Shown: positions 47,247 through 56,326, counted from the first letter of the stretch. The stretch: 64,000 bases of DNA from Candidatus Neomarinimicrobiota bacterium (GCA_021734025.1 JAIPJS010000006.1:1-64000); one strand, 5' to 3'. Program-made: numbers and translations. The notes: generated by a model not told the origin, from the letters alone.

Positions 47247-47466
47247 GGCTGAGTTGTTCTTCTAACTCATGATGCAAAGCCAGGTAATGCTGATACGCAT
47301 TCGCCCATTCAATAAAGTCCTGCGCGTCACCACGCTTGCCTTTTTTAAATTCATCGTAGAATGCTTCCGACTCGAGTTTATACTTCATCTCAAAGGTATG
47401 GAGCTGTTTGGTCACAGCAATCAGCGCATCAACAGGAGTATCATATTGTGTCCGTGTTTTTTTCAT
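47236..47466 (-). CDS. tumA: TumA-type antitoxin
   Basis: 76 aa, helical and charged. The sequence TPVDALIAVTKQLHTFEMKY, then GDAQDFIEWANAYQHYLALH, fits the small TumA partner. Role assigned from position directly before the TumE gene and from the coiled, acidic/basic composition. Confidence 0.7.
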   Translation of the reverse strand: MKKTRTQYDTPVDALIAVTKQLHTFEMKYKLESEAFYDEFKKGKRGDAQDFIEWANAYQHYLALHHELEEQLSHVA

Positions 47467-47675
47467 TCTTCTTTCTCTTCGGTTATATTACAGATACACA
47501 TAAATCAATTATTCCTATTGCACGTCTTTAACATGCCACCTCGTTGATAAGTGTAATGAGTGGATTGGAATGAATGGAACGACTTTTTCTCGTCACATTT
47601 AGGCCTTTGTAATGTAGGCCTTTGTAATGACAGCACCTCTGGCCGTTGGCCCGACATTCTTCATCTTTTTTTATT

Positions 47676-48380
47676 CCAGTTTTGTCTTGATACGCTTGCA
47701 TGGAACACTTGGACATTAAAACTGGAGAAAAAATCAAGGCGATGTTTTCAATTTTGACCGCTGATATGGCTCACTCGGGGCAGAACCGCCTGTGCCGATT
47801 TGCAGTGGCCCACAACTTGTTGTGGCTGCCAATGCATTATCGGTAGAACTCCCTCCGATCAAACAGCCGGTTCTGCCTGTCCTCATTTCGCCACAGCGGT
47901 GCCCAAAATTGAAAACGAGGCCATAAACAACCAAAAAATGTTCACTGTGTCGTTTTTATCGGTCTCGCTATTTGTTTTGTAGAACTTCTGTTGGCACGCC
48001 GTCATCAGAACCCGTTGTCTGACCATAGGGAGTTTCGGGTTCTGATAGGCGGGGCAATGTAGTAGTTCTAGAAACAAATAGGGCAACCGGATTTTTGGTA
48101 CTTTTTCTAAAAAAGTACGGAGAAAAACTGTTTTTCATATTCGGAAGTGGCAAAAGGTGCAATAGAACTGGATTCCCTCTCATATATTGTTTGCCGTGTT
48201 CAGCCCAGTTTTGGGGGCCGGCCCTTTTGCCTGCTCCGATTAGGGATGCTTTCTCGCCATTGGCGTGATTAGCAGCCCTCTTTCGGAGCCTACTTTTGTC
48301 CCATGGAGATCCCTGCGGGGTGGCGGGCAAAAAGTAGGGGAAAAATGGTGTAGCCCCGTAGGGGTCTCTGGTGAGAAAGT
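47676..48380. repeat. Structured repeat R5 (A, B, C, D) plus tail shared with R6
   Basis: Module A: CCAGTTTT / AAAACTGG, with CTTGAT (47686-47691) pairing to ATCAAG (47733-47738). Its loop is enlarged by about 26 bp. Module B: TTTTCAATTTTG (47745-47756) / CAAAATTGAAAA (47904-47915), GGCAGAACCG (47779-47788) / CGGTTCTGCC (47868-47877), with an extra hairpin in the loop. Module C: CTATTTGTTT (47968-47977) / AAACAAATAG (48072-48081), ATCAGAACCCG (48004-48014) / CGGGTTCTGAT (48036-48046). Module D: 48098-48118. From about 47923 to 48375 it is almost identical to 49988-50450. Confidence 0.8.
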
Positions 48381-48444
48381 TCTCGAAACATACGGCGCAG
48401 CCAGGTTTTTCCGTATCCATTCGGGTAATTCGTGGACAGATTTG

Positions 48445-49131
48445 TTAGTCGGAGTACACCTTCTCCTTCAATCCCCCATTTTCCGATTTATTGAGGTTGA
48501 GCGCATGCTCGATATTTTTATCAATAATCTGATGCTCATGTAGCTCGTCCACCACAAAGTTGACCGATTTTGCGACGGATAATTCGCCGGTGTCCACGAT
48601 AATTTCCGCATTCTCCGGCTCTTCGTAGGGGGCATCGATGCCTGTGAAATTCTTAATCTCCCCGGCGCGTGCTTTTTTGTAGAGGCCCTTCGGATCGCGC
48701 TTTTCGCAAACTTCGAGAGCGGCATCCACGAAAATCTCGATGAAGTCGCCCTCACCCATGATGGAGCGCACCCGTTGGCGATCCTTGCGGTATGGGGAAA
48801 TAAACGCCGTAATAACGATGGATCCGGAATCGGCAAACAGTTTGGCCACTTCACCGACACGCCGGATATTCTCCTCGCGATCCTCCGGGGCAAACCCCAG
48901 GTCGCCGTTAAGTCCGTGGCGGACGTTGTCGCCATCAAGCACATACGTATGATACCCAAGCGTAAAAAGCTCTTCCTCCAGGTTTATCGCCAGGGTGGAT
49001 TTCCCGGAGCCGGAGAGTCCGGTCAGCCAAATGACTGCGCCCCGGTGTCCGTTGCGTTTTTCGCGCATGGGTTTGGTGACTTTTGTGGAATGCCAGGTTA
49101 CGTTGCTACTAGTTGGTGATTGTTTTGACAT
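48445..49131 (-). CDS. cysC: Adenylylsulfate (APS) kinase
   Basis: 228 aa from ATG 49131, preceded by AAAGGAG (a longer frame to 49218 lacks a good RBS). [20 protein letters not shown] is the P-loop. [16 protein letters not shown] is the CysC DGDNxRxGL motif. [13 protein letters not shown] and [20 protein letters not shown] follow. It makes PAPS from APS. No CysD/CysN, CysH or CysG is present, so it is a stand-alone PAPS supplier, most plausibly for the sulfotransferase at 14910. It is bracketed by near-identical direct repeats (R5 tail and R6). Confidence 0.93.
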   Translation of the reverse strand: MSKQSPTSSNVTWHSTKVTKPMREKRNGHRGAVIWLTGLSGSGKSTLAINLEEELFTLGYHTYVLDGDNVRHGLNGDLGFAPEDREENIRRVGEVAKLFADSGSIVITAFISPYRKDRQRVRSIMGEGDFIEIFVDAALEVCEKRDPKGLYKKARAGEIKNFTGIDAPYEEPENAEIIVDTGELSVAKSVNFVVDELHEHQIIDKNIEHALNLNKSENGGLKEKVYSD

Positions 49132-49347
49132 CGTTTGAAACTCCTTTGTTTCTTGTCTTGAAAGTGAAAAGTAAAAAGGGAAAAGGAAAAAGCAACAACC
49201 TGTGTTTTCATCACTCAAAGTTAAAAGTAGAAAGGAAAAAGTAACAGCCTGTGTTTTCCGATTTACTGGAGAAAATTTTTGTTTCGAAAATTAACCGTTT
49301 GTTGGTCTACCGGCTTTTTTGTTTTCTATTTTTTCACCTTTACCTTT

Positions 49348-49749
49348 TCACTTTTTTCTTTTCACTTTTTCTTTATCATTCATTTTCTTAACAATACTGC
49401 CAAAAATATTTTTCAATTCTTTTGATTCATTTACCAAATAATCTATTTCTTCTGATTTCGCTATATTCGCTGCCTTGATGATTCTCAGCCAATAATTGCT
49501 TTCCTTAGATTCCCGGAAACAAATGCCAATTTTATATTTAAAATCGCTTTTACTAAAAGCCCCCTGCGCTTCCTCATAATTCGCACCAATTGATGTTCCA
49601 CATTTTGCCAATTGATATTTGATAACATCATTTTCTTTTGAATACGGGAGTTTACGTAAAAACTTGATAATTGTAACAGCGAATTTAAATGTTCGTTCCT
49701 CAAGGTCCCTGGGTTCTTTCTCGTCATTGGATTTCTGGACCTTTTTCAT
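49348..49749 (-). CDS. Four-helix bundle protein (S23/IVP family)
   Basis: 133 aa. DLEERTFKFAVTIIKFLRKL and LAKCGTSIGANYEEAQGAFS and SKSDFKYKIGICFRESKES are classic for this family, first known from 23S rRNA intervening sequences. Here it is stand-alone, in the same repeat-flanked segment as cysC. Function unknown. A frameshifted relative lies at 40766. Confidence 0.8.
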   Translation of the reverse strand: MKKVQKSNDEKEPRDLEERTFKFAVTIIKFLRKLPYSKENDVIKYQLAKCGTSIGANYEEAQGAFSKSDFKYKIGICFRESKESNYWLRIIKAANIAKSEEIDYLVNESKELKNIFGSIVKKMNDKEKVKRKK

Positions 49750-49921
49750 GGTTCAGTTTTTTCTTTTTTTATTTTTTCCTTTTACCTTTTCACTTGTGCT
49801 TTTTCAAAGCATCAGTAAATGTAATCAGGTGAATCTTGATAATAAAACGGTATTCCAATGGAATTTGTAACTTTTTGAAGTCTGTATCATTTTCAAAACT
49901 TTTTCAATATCCCTTTTATTT

Positions 49922-50450
49922 CCACTTTTGCCTTGAAACGCTTGTGCGGAACACTTGGACGCTAAAAGTGGGGAAAAATTCAAGGCGATAAACAACCAAG
50001 AAATGATCACTGTGTCGTTTTTATCGGTCTCGCTATTTGTTTTGTAGAACTTCTGTTGGCACGCCGTCATCAGAACCCGTTGTCTGACCAAAGGGAGTTT
50101 CGGGTTCTGATAGGCGGGGCAATGTAGTAGTTCTAGAAACAAATAGGGCAACCGGCTTTTTGGTACTTTTTTTAAAAAAGTACGGAGAAAAACAGTTTTT
50201 CATATTCGGAAGTGGCAATGGCAAAACGTGCAATAGAACTGAATTTCCTCTCATATATTGCTTGCCGTGTTCAACCCAGTTTTGGGGGCCGGCCCTTTTG
50301 CCTGCTCCGATTAGGGATGCTTTCTCGCCATTGGCGTGATTAGCAGCCCTCTTTCGGAGCCTACTTTTATCCCATGGGGATCCCTACGGGGTGGCCGGAT
50401 AAAAGTAGGGGGAAACCGGTGTAACCCCGGAAGAGGTCTCTGATGAGCGA
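49922..50450. repeat. Structured repeat R6 (A, C, D; B deleted)
   Basis: Module A: CCACTTTT (49922-49929) / AAAAGTGG, CTTGAA (49932-49937) pairing with TTCAAG (49979-49984). The sequence then passes directly into the connector, so module B is missing. Module C: CTATTTGTTT (50033-50042) / AAACAAATAG (50137-50146), ATCAGAACCCG (50069-50079) / CGGGTTCTGAT (50101-50111), loop TTGTCTGACC...GGGAGTTT. Module D: 50163-50183. The tail to 50450 duplicates the R5 tail. 50450-50722 holds no recognisable feature. Confidence 0.8.
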
Positions 50451-50722
50451 GCATTGGTTCTCCCATGAAGCGAACCGCCAGCCTTTTCAAACCGACAGGA
50501 ACTTAAAGTATATCATGTGATTTTAAGGAAAATTCAACCAAAAAAACTGACTCTCGGATGCGGCTTCGCCACCTCACTCCCATAGTGCATTCTATGGTAA
50601 GCGGTGGTTTTTCTCAACAAGTTTTACTTTCACTCACAGCCGTATGCCCTTCACATCCACGGCCTCATTCAGACATCATCCTGAGATATCTTTTTACCTC
50701 TCCCCGTCGTCAGTGCCCCACG

Positions 50723-51013
50723 CTACACAGATGCGCCCAATAAGTTTAAGCCCGGTTTTGTTATGGAATCAGTGTTTTTTATAGATGTCACATCAGGTGT
50801 TTCTTCGGATCCTGTTTGTGAGGTAATATCTTTGATATCCTTCTCAAGAGAGTGAAGAAAATACGAGGCAGTTCTATTGGAGTCAATCGGGAAATATCTG
50901 GAAAAATTCACCATGTGGGATAGATCACAACGGTGCTCTGAATATATCGAAGAGTGTTGCCATTCCAGTAGCCCAGTCAGGAAATTCACTGACACGCGGG
51001 AGATGAGAATCAT
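50723..51013 (-). CDS. Hypothetical protein coupled to wzc
   Basis: 96 aa. The ATG overlaps the wzc stop (ATGA at 51010-51013), a common coupling layout. Product not recognised: IYSEHRCDLSHMVNFSRYF and ASYFLHSLEKDIKDITSQTG suggest a soluble, mixed-charge protein with one amphipathic helix. No known domain seen. It could be a chance frame, but position favours a real gene. Confidence 0.4.
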   Translation of the reverse strand: MILISRVSVNFLTGLLEWQHSSIYSEHRCDLSHMVNFSRYFPIDSNRTASYFLHSLEKDIKDITSQTGSEETPDVTSIKNTDSITKPGLNLLGASV

Positions 51014-53388
51014 GCCTTCCGGTGGCGTCGTTTCCGCTTTTTGTCACCATCTCCGGAGTAGTAATAATACTGATAATAATAGTAATAGGAGCCGTACACG
51101 TTATCGCGTCTCACATTATTCAGCAACGATCCGGCGATCTCTCCCCCCACATCCGAGATCTGCTTTTTGGCTCGCTCCAGTGCCTTGCGATCGGTATTGC
51201 CTGAGGAAACCACGATCATTGTATCGGTCACTTCCGTGGACAGCACGGCCGCATCGGTAACGGCAATCACCGGCGGACTGTCCAGAATGATCCGATCATA
51301 CTTGTTGCTCAATTCCTCCAGCAAATTCTGCATATATTTGGAGCCCAGGAGTTCCGAGGGATTCGGCGGTAAATTGCCGCTGGTGATGATCTCAAGGTTC
51401 TCAATCCCGGTCTCCTTGACTACCTCCGCTGAGGACATCTCCTGCATCAAAACATCGGTCAGCCCCGGAGTTCGAGGTTGGTGGAAAATCTTATGTGCAA
51501 CCGGACGACGGAGTTCCGCATCGATTAGTATGGATTTATTCCCCATCTGTGCCATGGTTATAGCCAGATTAGCGGCAGTCGTGGATTTTCCTTCACCGGG
51601 GCCGGCGGAGGTAACCAGGATCGATTTAAGAGGTTCATCTGGCGTAATATACTGGAGGTTTGTCCTGAGTGTCCGGTACGCTTCGGACACCGGGCTTTTC
51701 GGATCAAGATGCGTAACAAGCCGCTGCTCAATCCGCTGCCCTTCCCGGCTGAACTTACTTTCGCCATTCTCTTTCAGCAACTCTTCGGCCTTCTCCATGA
51801 GTTCATCGTTATCAATCACCGGCACCATTCCGAGCACCCGAAGGTTCATTCGCTCGAGATCTTCGGCGGTTTTGACCGTGTTATCCAAATACTCCAGCGT
51901 AAAGGCCAATCCAACCCCGAGCCCGGCGCCAAGCAGCATCCCCAGCAACAGATTCAATTTTTTGTTTGGCTTCACCGGACTTTTCGGCGGCACGGCAGGA
52001 TCCATAATCTGGACATTCCCGATTTGCCCCGCTTCGGTGATCCGGGTCTCCTCATACTTTGTCTTCATCAGGAGAAACAGTTTCTCGTTGACCTGCTGAT
52101 CCCGTTTCAGTCTTGCAAGTCGCAACGATTTCTGCGGCAGGCTCTCCAACCGACTATTATACTCCTTCACCACGCTGCCCAGGAACGATTCCTTGGACCG
52201 TAGTGTCACAATCTGCGCCTGGAGGTTCAGAATATCCTTCATCATCTCCTGGCTGTAGCTCAGCGGATCGGCAACTTCCATCCCTTTGTTGATCAGCCGC
52301 TGCGTTTCCCTGCGAACCTCCTGTTCTAACTCCGCAATTCGCGCTTCCACCTTCCGGATCCCCGGATGATCCGGTGGAATGTCCGGATTGGTCCGCATGA
52401 CGGTAAGCTTGACCTGTTTACTTGCCAGAGAATCCCGAAGCGCTTTGACGTATGGGGTATTGATATCCGAAATGTCGCCGACAATTTTCTTTTCCTGATC
52501 GGACAACTGAGACTTGAGATAATCCAGCCGGGTTTCCAATGATTGCCGTTCGGCGATTACACTATTGTAATTGCTCTCCACCTCCGAGAGCTGTTCGATC
52601 AGGCTCTCCGTACTCTTGTCCAGTGCAGCGACCTCGGCCTCCTGCTGGTAATCCTTCAGAGCCACTTCGGCCTGGAACAGATTGTCTTCCACATTCTCCA
52701 GCTGGTCATTCAGGAACTGCTTGACCTGACTCACTTCACCACGGGAAATCTGCAAGTTCTGCTTATGATATTCATTGGCGATCGTATTTGCGATGAGCAC
52801 TGCTTCGCGCTTGGCAGGCGCCTGAATGTTGATCTTGATAACGTCGGTCTCCCGCACCGGTTCGACGGTCATCCAACCCCGTAACCGTGATGCCAACCGG
52901 CGTATTCGCTCTTCATAGGACTCCGCAGTCGATTCCTCAACCTCTTTCCCAATGAGCCAGTTATAGACAACATAGGGTAGCTTTTTTGCTTTACTGAGAA
53001 AACTCTCTTTCATTTCCCCCGCGGTTCCCAGCACATACAGGGAATCAGCGTATTTCGTGTTATCCAGGTTTTCGATAACCTGCTCAGAAAGAGTTCGGCT
53101 CTTGAGATATTCAATTTGGTTGTTCAATTCTTTCTGGCCGCTGTAAACCGGCCCCACGAACAGATCTTCCATGTTCGATTTTTCGCTCTTGATCATGATG
53201 GTCGTTGACGCTTCATAGATAGGCTGCGTCGTAAAAGTGTACCAAACAGTCCCGGTGAGTATCACCACAAAGCTGAGGATGATCAGCCACCGATACCGGT
53301 AAAGTACTCGGATATAGTCCTGGAGGGAGACCTGCTCTTCTTCAGGGAAATAGCCGTTTTGCGAGTTTTGTACGCCGTTATTGTTCAT
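51010..53388 (-). CDS. wzc: Wzc-type polysaccharide co-polymerase with BY-kinase domain
   Basis: 792 aa. Residues 15-60: Wzz N-terminus with a membrane helix (WLIILSFVVILTGTVWYTF). Residues 190-450: long coiled coils. Near 460: GNVQIMDPAVPP, the GNVR segment. 480-500: second membrane helix. 580-760: kinase, with Walker A SAGPGEGKSTTAANLA and Walker B IILDSPPV. The Walker A' is ILIDAELRRP, where the usual DxD is DxE. The Tyr cluster YGSYYYYYQYYYYSG at the C-terminus is the autophosphorylation tail. It controls chain length and export with Wzx/Wzy. Confidence 0.93.
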   Translation of the reverse strand: MNNNGVQNSQNGYFPEEEQVSLQDYIRVLYRYRWLIILSFVVILTGTVWYTFTTQPIYEASTTIMIKSEKSNMEDLFVGPVYSGQKELNNQIEYLKSRTLSEQVIENLDNTKYADSLYVLGTAGEMKESFLSKAKKLPYVVYNWLIGKEVEESTAESYEERIRRLASRLRGWMTVEPVRETDVIKINIQAPAKREAVLIANTIANEYHKQNLQISRGEVSQVKQFLNDQLENVEDNLFQAEVALKDYQQEAEVAALDKSTESLIEQLSEVESNYNSVIAERQSLETRLDYLKSQLSDQEKKIVGDISDINTPYVKALRDSLASKQVKLTVMRTNPDIPPDHPGIRKVEARIAELEQEVRRETQRLINKGMEVADPLSYSQEMMKDILNLQAQIVTLRSKESFLGSVVKEYNSRLESLPQKSLRLARLKRDQQVNEKLFLLMKTKYEETRITEAGQIGNVQIMDPAVPPKSPVKPNKKLNLLLGMLLGAGLGVGLAFTLEYLDNTVKTAEDLERMNLRVLGMVPVIDNDELMEKAEELLKENGESKFSREGQRIEQRLVTHLDPKSPVSEAYRTLRTNLQYITPDEPLKSILVTSAGPGEGKSTTAANLAITMAQMGNKSILIDAELRRPVAHKIFHQPRTPGLTDVLMQEMSSAEVVKETGIENLEIITSGNLPPNPSELLGSKYMQNLLEELSNKYDRIILDSPPVIAVTDAAVLSTEVTDTMIVVSSGNTDRKALERAKKQISDVGGEIAGSLLNNVRRDNVYGSYYYYYQYYYYSGDGDKKRKRRHRKA

Positions 53389-54165
53389 AGTGTGCCAAGA
53401 TAGTTTTGGAAAACAGATAATTCAAGTAGATAAAATACCAGATATCGGGTCAATTAATGTCGTTCATATTAGGATGGCACAATATTTTAAAGATAAAATA
53501 ATGCCGGATTTGCAGGGAAATTCTTTGTATTTGCATGATTTCTGTCCCTTTTCACTTGATCGTTTCTGCGTTTCATTTTCAATCAACGTTCATATTTCTA
53601 TTAGAGAGTGCCACAATTTTTTATAGATGAATAACCCAAGTGAAGTTCCATGAGTTTTCAATTTAGTTAGCCTGTATTCTTCGTGAATTTTTCATTGGCT
53701 GCACTCCAGAAAACTCCGCAAACCATTCTGACCCGGAGTCTGCCACCCTTCGACAGGTCGTTCGACCCGGCCAGTCAGTGGTCACGTGCTCACGACGGGC
53801 TCAGAGTGCCACACCGTGGCGTCATCTCTCACCAGAGATTCCTTCCGGAACTGAGTTTATCGCCCAGGAAGAGATCCCTATGGGGAAGGATAGACTCCGG
53901 AAATGCTCCTAACCCCTTGAAAATACAGAGGTCAACTCGATACCCGGTAATCATTTGTGAGCTCGGTCTAAAAAGGAACCAGTAGTTTTCTTGTTTAGGT
54001 AATATCTTGAAATTGGAAAATATTTGAATAGCCCCGTCCGGACGGGACGGGGAAACGAAGCCCTCACCAAACGTTTCAGGGGCTTCAGCCCCATTTTTGA
54101 CTAGGCTCATCTGTTAAAACTCATGAATATTTTCAGGTTAGATTGAATGCCCGCGTAGGTGAAAA
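53389..54165. repeat. wzc upstream region and repeats
   Basis: 53389-53680 is AT-rich and probably carries the wzc promoter. 53700-53890 holds palindromic low-copy repeats (CTCACCAGAGATTCC-type). 54005-54110 is the AATAGCCCCGTCC...GGACGGG, GGGGCTTCAGCCCC double hairpin, the second of three copies of that family. No gene was recognised. Confidence 0.5.
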
Positions 54166-54504
54166 TTAGAGCAGTGTATGAATCTTGCCGAGTGTCTCAT
54201 TAAGCACTGAATCTGGCGCTTTTTCCATAAATTGTGCTTGTCGTTTTTTCCAATCGAGACTTTTGACTTGGTCGGAGAGAATCACACCCGTGGCTTGTGT
54301 AGATTTCGGGAGAACCACTTCAAACGGATACCCTTTTTGCTGGTTGGTGATCGGACAGCAAATGGTGAGTCCAACTTTTGCGTTGTACGACTTTGGGGAA
54401 ACCACGATTGCCGGGTGATGTCCCGATTGTTCGTGTCCGGTTTGTGGAGACAATTCCAACCAAATGAGGTCTCCGCAGTCTGGGACATACTGTTTGGCTA
54501 CCAT
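54166..54504 (-). CDS. mazF: MazF-type endoribonuclease toxin
   Basis: 112 aa. PDCGDLIWLELSPQTGHEQS opens with the PemK/MazF D-x-x-W...G-x-E-Q-S-G-x-R/H-P-A motif (GHEQSGHHPAIVV). ICCPITNQQKGYPFEVVL (TSK-like) and SDQVKSLDW follow. This cuts mRNA or tRNA in the family. It overlaps mazE by 7 bp. Confidence 0.9.
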   Translation of the reverse strand: MVAKQYVPDCGDLIWLELSPQTGHEQSGHHPAIVVSPKSYNAKVGLTICCPITNQQKGYPFEVVLPKSTQATGVILSDQVKSLDWKKRQAQFMEKAPDSVLNETLGKIHTLL

Positions 54505-54743
54505 GTTTCATTCCCTTGAGGCGTCCCCGTTTCAATCTCACCATGGGTGTTCTCAGCGGAGATTTGGGATAAGAGATCGTCGAGCGAATAATGGGGTACC
54601 GCTTTGGGTTTAATATGGAGTTCGCCTTCGGCAACCTGGAGATCAACTTCCGTATGCTGGTCTATATGTAATTCCTCGGCGACATGTTTTGGAATACGCA
54701 CCGCTAAGCTGTTTCCCCATTTTTTGATATTAGTAGTATACAT
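54498..54743 (-). CDS. mazE: MazE-type antitoxin (AbrB fold)
   Basis: 81 aa. TNIKKWGNSLAVRIPKHVAE is the AbrB/SpoVT DNA-binding swapped hairpin. EVDLQVAEGELHIKPKA completes the barrel. The C-terminus is acidic and would wrap MazF. Gene order mazE-mazF is standard. Confidence 0.9.
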   Translation of the reverse strand: MYTTNIKKWGNSLAVRIPKHVAEELHIDQHTEVDLQVAEGELHIKPKAVPHYSLDDLLSQISAENTHGEIETGTPQGNETW

Positions 54744-55690
54744 GGGTCTGTCCTCATGAGTTATTTAAACTTCGGCTTAAAAGTATCATTTTGTATATAC
54801 GCCCGCAAGGCTTATTTCGGGCATTCAACCTGTCCTCCGTTGCAACGGACAGCACTAGCCGCGGAGTTTTACGTTGGTTTTCCCAACAATTCACGCCAAG
54901 TGTATTTTCGAGGGCCAGATCGGGGAATCTGAGTTTGGTAGGTGTTTCGACGTTTGGGTCACTTCTCCAGATCATTTGGATATGCCGAAACATTGCAACA
55001 GGCTGCCGGTGTACTTGGGCCATTAGGTTTGTTCCCTTATTAATTCTATCAGAAAGCCTACAAAATATGAAGCCCCCCGACTTCACAGCCCGCGTTCCTT
55101 GCACGTCTCCGTCCGGGGATGGAGTCTGGGCGAAATCCCTCTGGAAAATTATTCATCCATCCCGCTACGGCGGGACACAAAAAAAGCACATTTTCTATCT
55201 GATTACCGCATTGATGATAAGAAAATGTGCTGTGAACTATGGTCTGATGAATGGAAGTCGTGGAATTACATTATCATATTGTCCTTATTTCTAAACGGAA
55301 TTATTCATAAATCGGAATAATTTGAATAGCCCCGGCATTTATGCCGGGGTATTTGAAGCATTTTTAACTTTTGTGGGGCTTTAGCCCCTTTTTTTATCAG
55401 AATTAATAATTATTATCATTTTTGAAGTAACTCGCTACCGTTCCCGGCGGTGCCATCAGGTTTATAAGATTATCCATCAAATCCAATTGCCTTGCAGAAC
55501 GGAGGGGCGGGTTATTGCGCGCTTTCTCCATCAGGACTCCGGTTGTGATTCTGAACAAAGTAGGAATATTAGTGGAATCCTGGTTCACAACACACCTTTT
55601 TTCCTGTTTTGCGGGAAATCTGAAATTGTTACATCGTTAAAATTCACTGCGTAATCGGTACAATGGAGATTTAAGCATCTCAGAAAACGA
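54744..55690. other. Unassigned region with double hairpin
   Basis: 54750-55300 has overlapping frames on both strands, none with a recognised family. It may be decayed DNA. 55323-55400 is the third copy of the AATAGCCCCG(GCATTTATGC)CGGGG plus GGGGCTTTAGCCCC double hairpin. A 61-residue frame at 55403-55588 (-) was not taken as a gene. Confidence 0.45.
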
Positions 55691-55799
55691 ATCGCTGCTG
55701 GAGTTATTTGCCTGATATTGATTGCAATCGGATATGGTCGTGTTTTTGGCAGTCAATTACACGTTCGCATCGGCGATCCCGTTTACGATTACCTGGGGC
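55685..55799 (+). pseudogene. Truncated wzi N-terminal fragment, second copy
   Basis: The frame reads RIAAGVICLILIAIGYGRVF, then GSQLHVRIGDPVYDYLGR, that is, a wzi signal peptide and N-terminus. There is no ATG in frame; an upstream TAA blocks it, so the start has been lost. Homology ends at the LGR codons near 55799, equivalent to the cut after LER in the copy at 126-250. The A module of the element starts at 55818. An intact wzi follows at 56327. Confidence 0.75.
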
Positions 55800-55817
55800 G
55801 AAAACCCACAACTTCCT

Positions 55818-56234
55818 CCCACTTTTTTCTTGACAAAAAAGTGGGCAAAAAGTCAAGGCTGCCAAGATAATTTTGGAGGCCATTCGAAAAACCAACTATA
55901 AAAATAAGTATCTTTTTAAAGCAGAAACCCCGCTCTTTTATCGGCCTTGAAAACTGGTTTGTTCAACCGCTCGGTGAGCGCTCCGGAAGGAGCCTTGCCG
56001 GGAGGCATCTCTGGTGAGGCTGGTGAGGGAAGACAGTGAGAACCAGCTGTCTGACCGAAGGGAGTTTACCGACAATGAAATGCTAACGAAATCATAGATT
56101 CCGAGCATTTCAAATCGGCACAGGTCTGGTTCTCACCTGAAGTGAACCGTACGCGGTTTCAAACCAGTTTTCTCCGCCGGGTTTTTTTCGCACTTTTTTT
56201 CTACCTGTCCCGATCCGTCGGGAAAAAAAAGTGC
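55818..56234. repeat. Structured repeat R7 (A, shortened B, C, D)
   Basis: Module A: CCCACTTTTTT (55818-55828), CTTGAC (55829-55834), AAAAAAGTGGG (55835-55845), GTCAAG (55852-55857). Module B is reduced to GGCTGCCAA...TTTTGGAGGCC. Module C: GAAAACTGGTTTG (55949-55961) / CAAACCAGTTTTC (56160-56172), GTGAGAACCAG (56036-56046) / CTGGTTCTCAC (56126-56136), loop CTGTCTGACC...GGGAGTTT with an insertion. Module D: GCACTTTTTTT (56190-56200) / AAAAAAAAGTGC (56223-56234). Confidence 0.8.
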
Positions 56235-56326
56235 CCAGAATCAATGAAAAGGCATGTATTTGTAGTTTTTTGGATAAGCTATATTTATTACCTTTCTTCG
56301 ATTCAAACTCAACTATATGGAGCCTT

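Noticed and set aside
42281-50450. Calling the structured repeats integron attC sites
   Set aside because: No integrase gene is present and no consistent GTTRRRY/RYYYAAC core pairs were found. Only the general principle of structure over sequence is shared.
50558-50743. 61-codon frame after R6
   Set aside because: No family, no RBS, and it lies in a repeat tail.
53683-53985. 100-codon open frame before mazF
   Set aside because: It runs through low-copy palindromic repeats, and no family or RBS supports it.
54754-55294. Overlapping frames of 116 (-) and 167 (+) codons
   Set aside because: Neither gives a recognisable domain. Composition looks like non-coding or decayed DNA on both strands.
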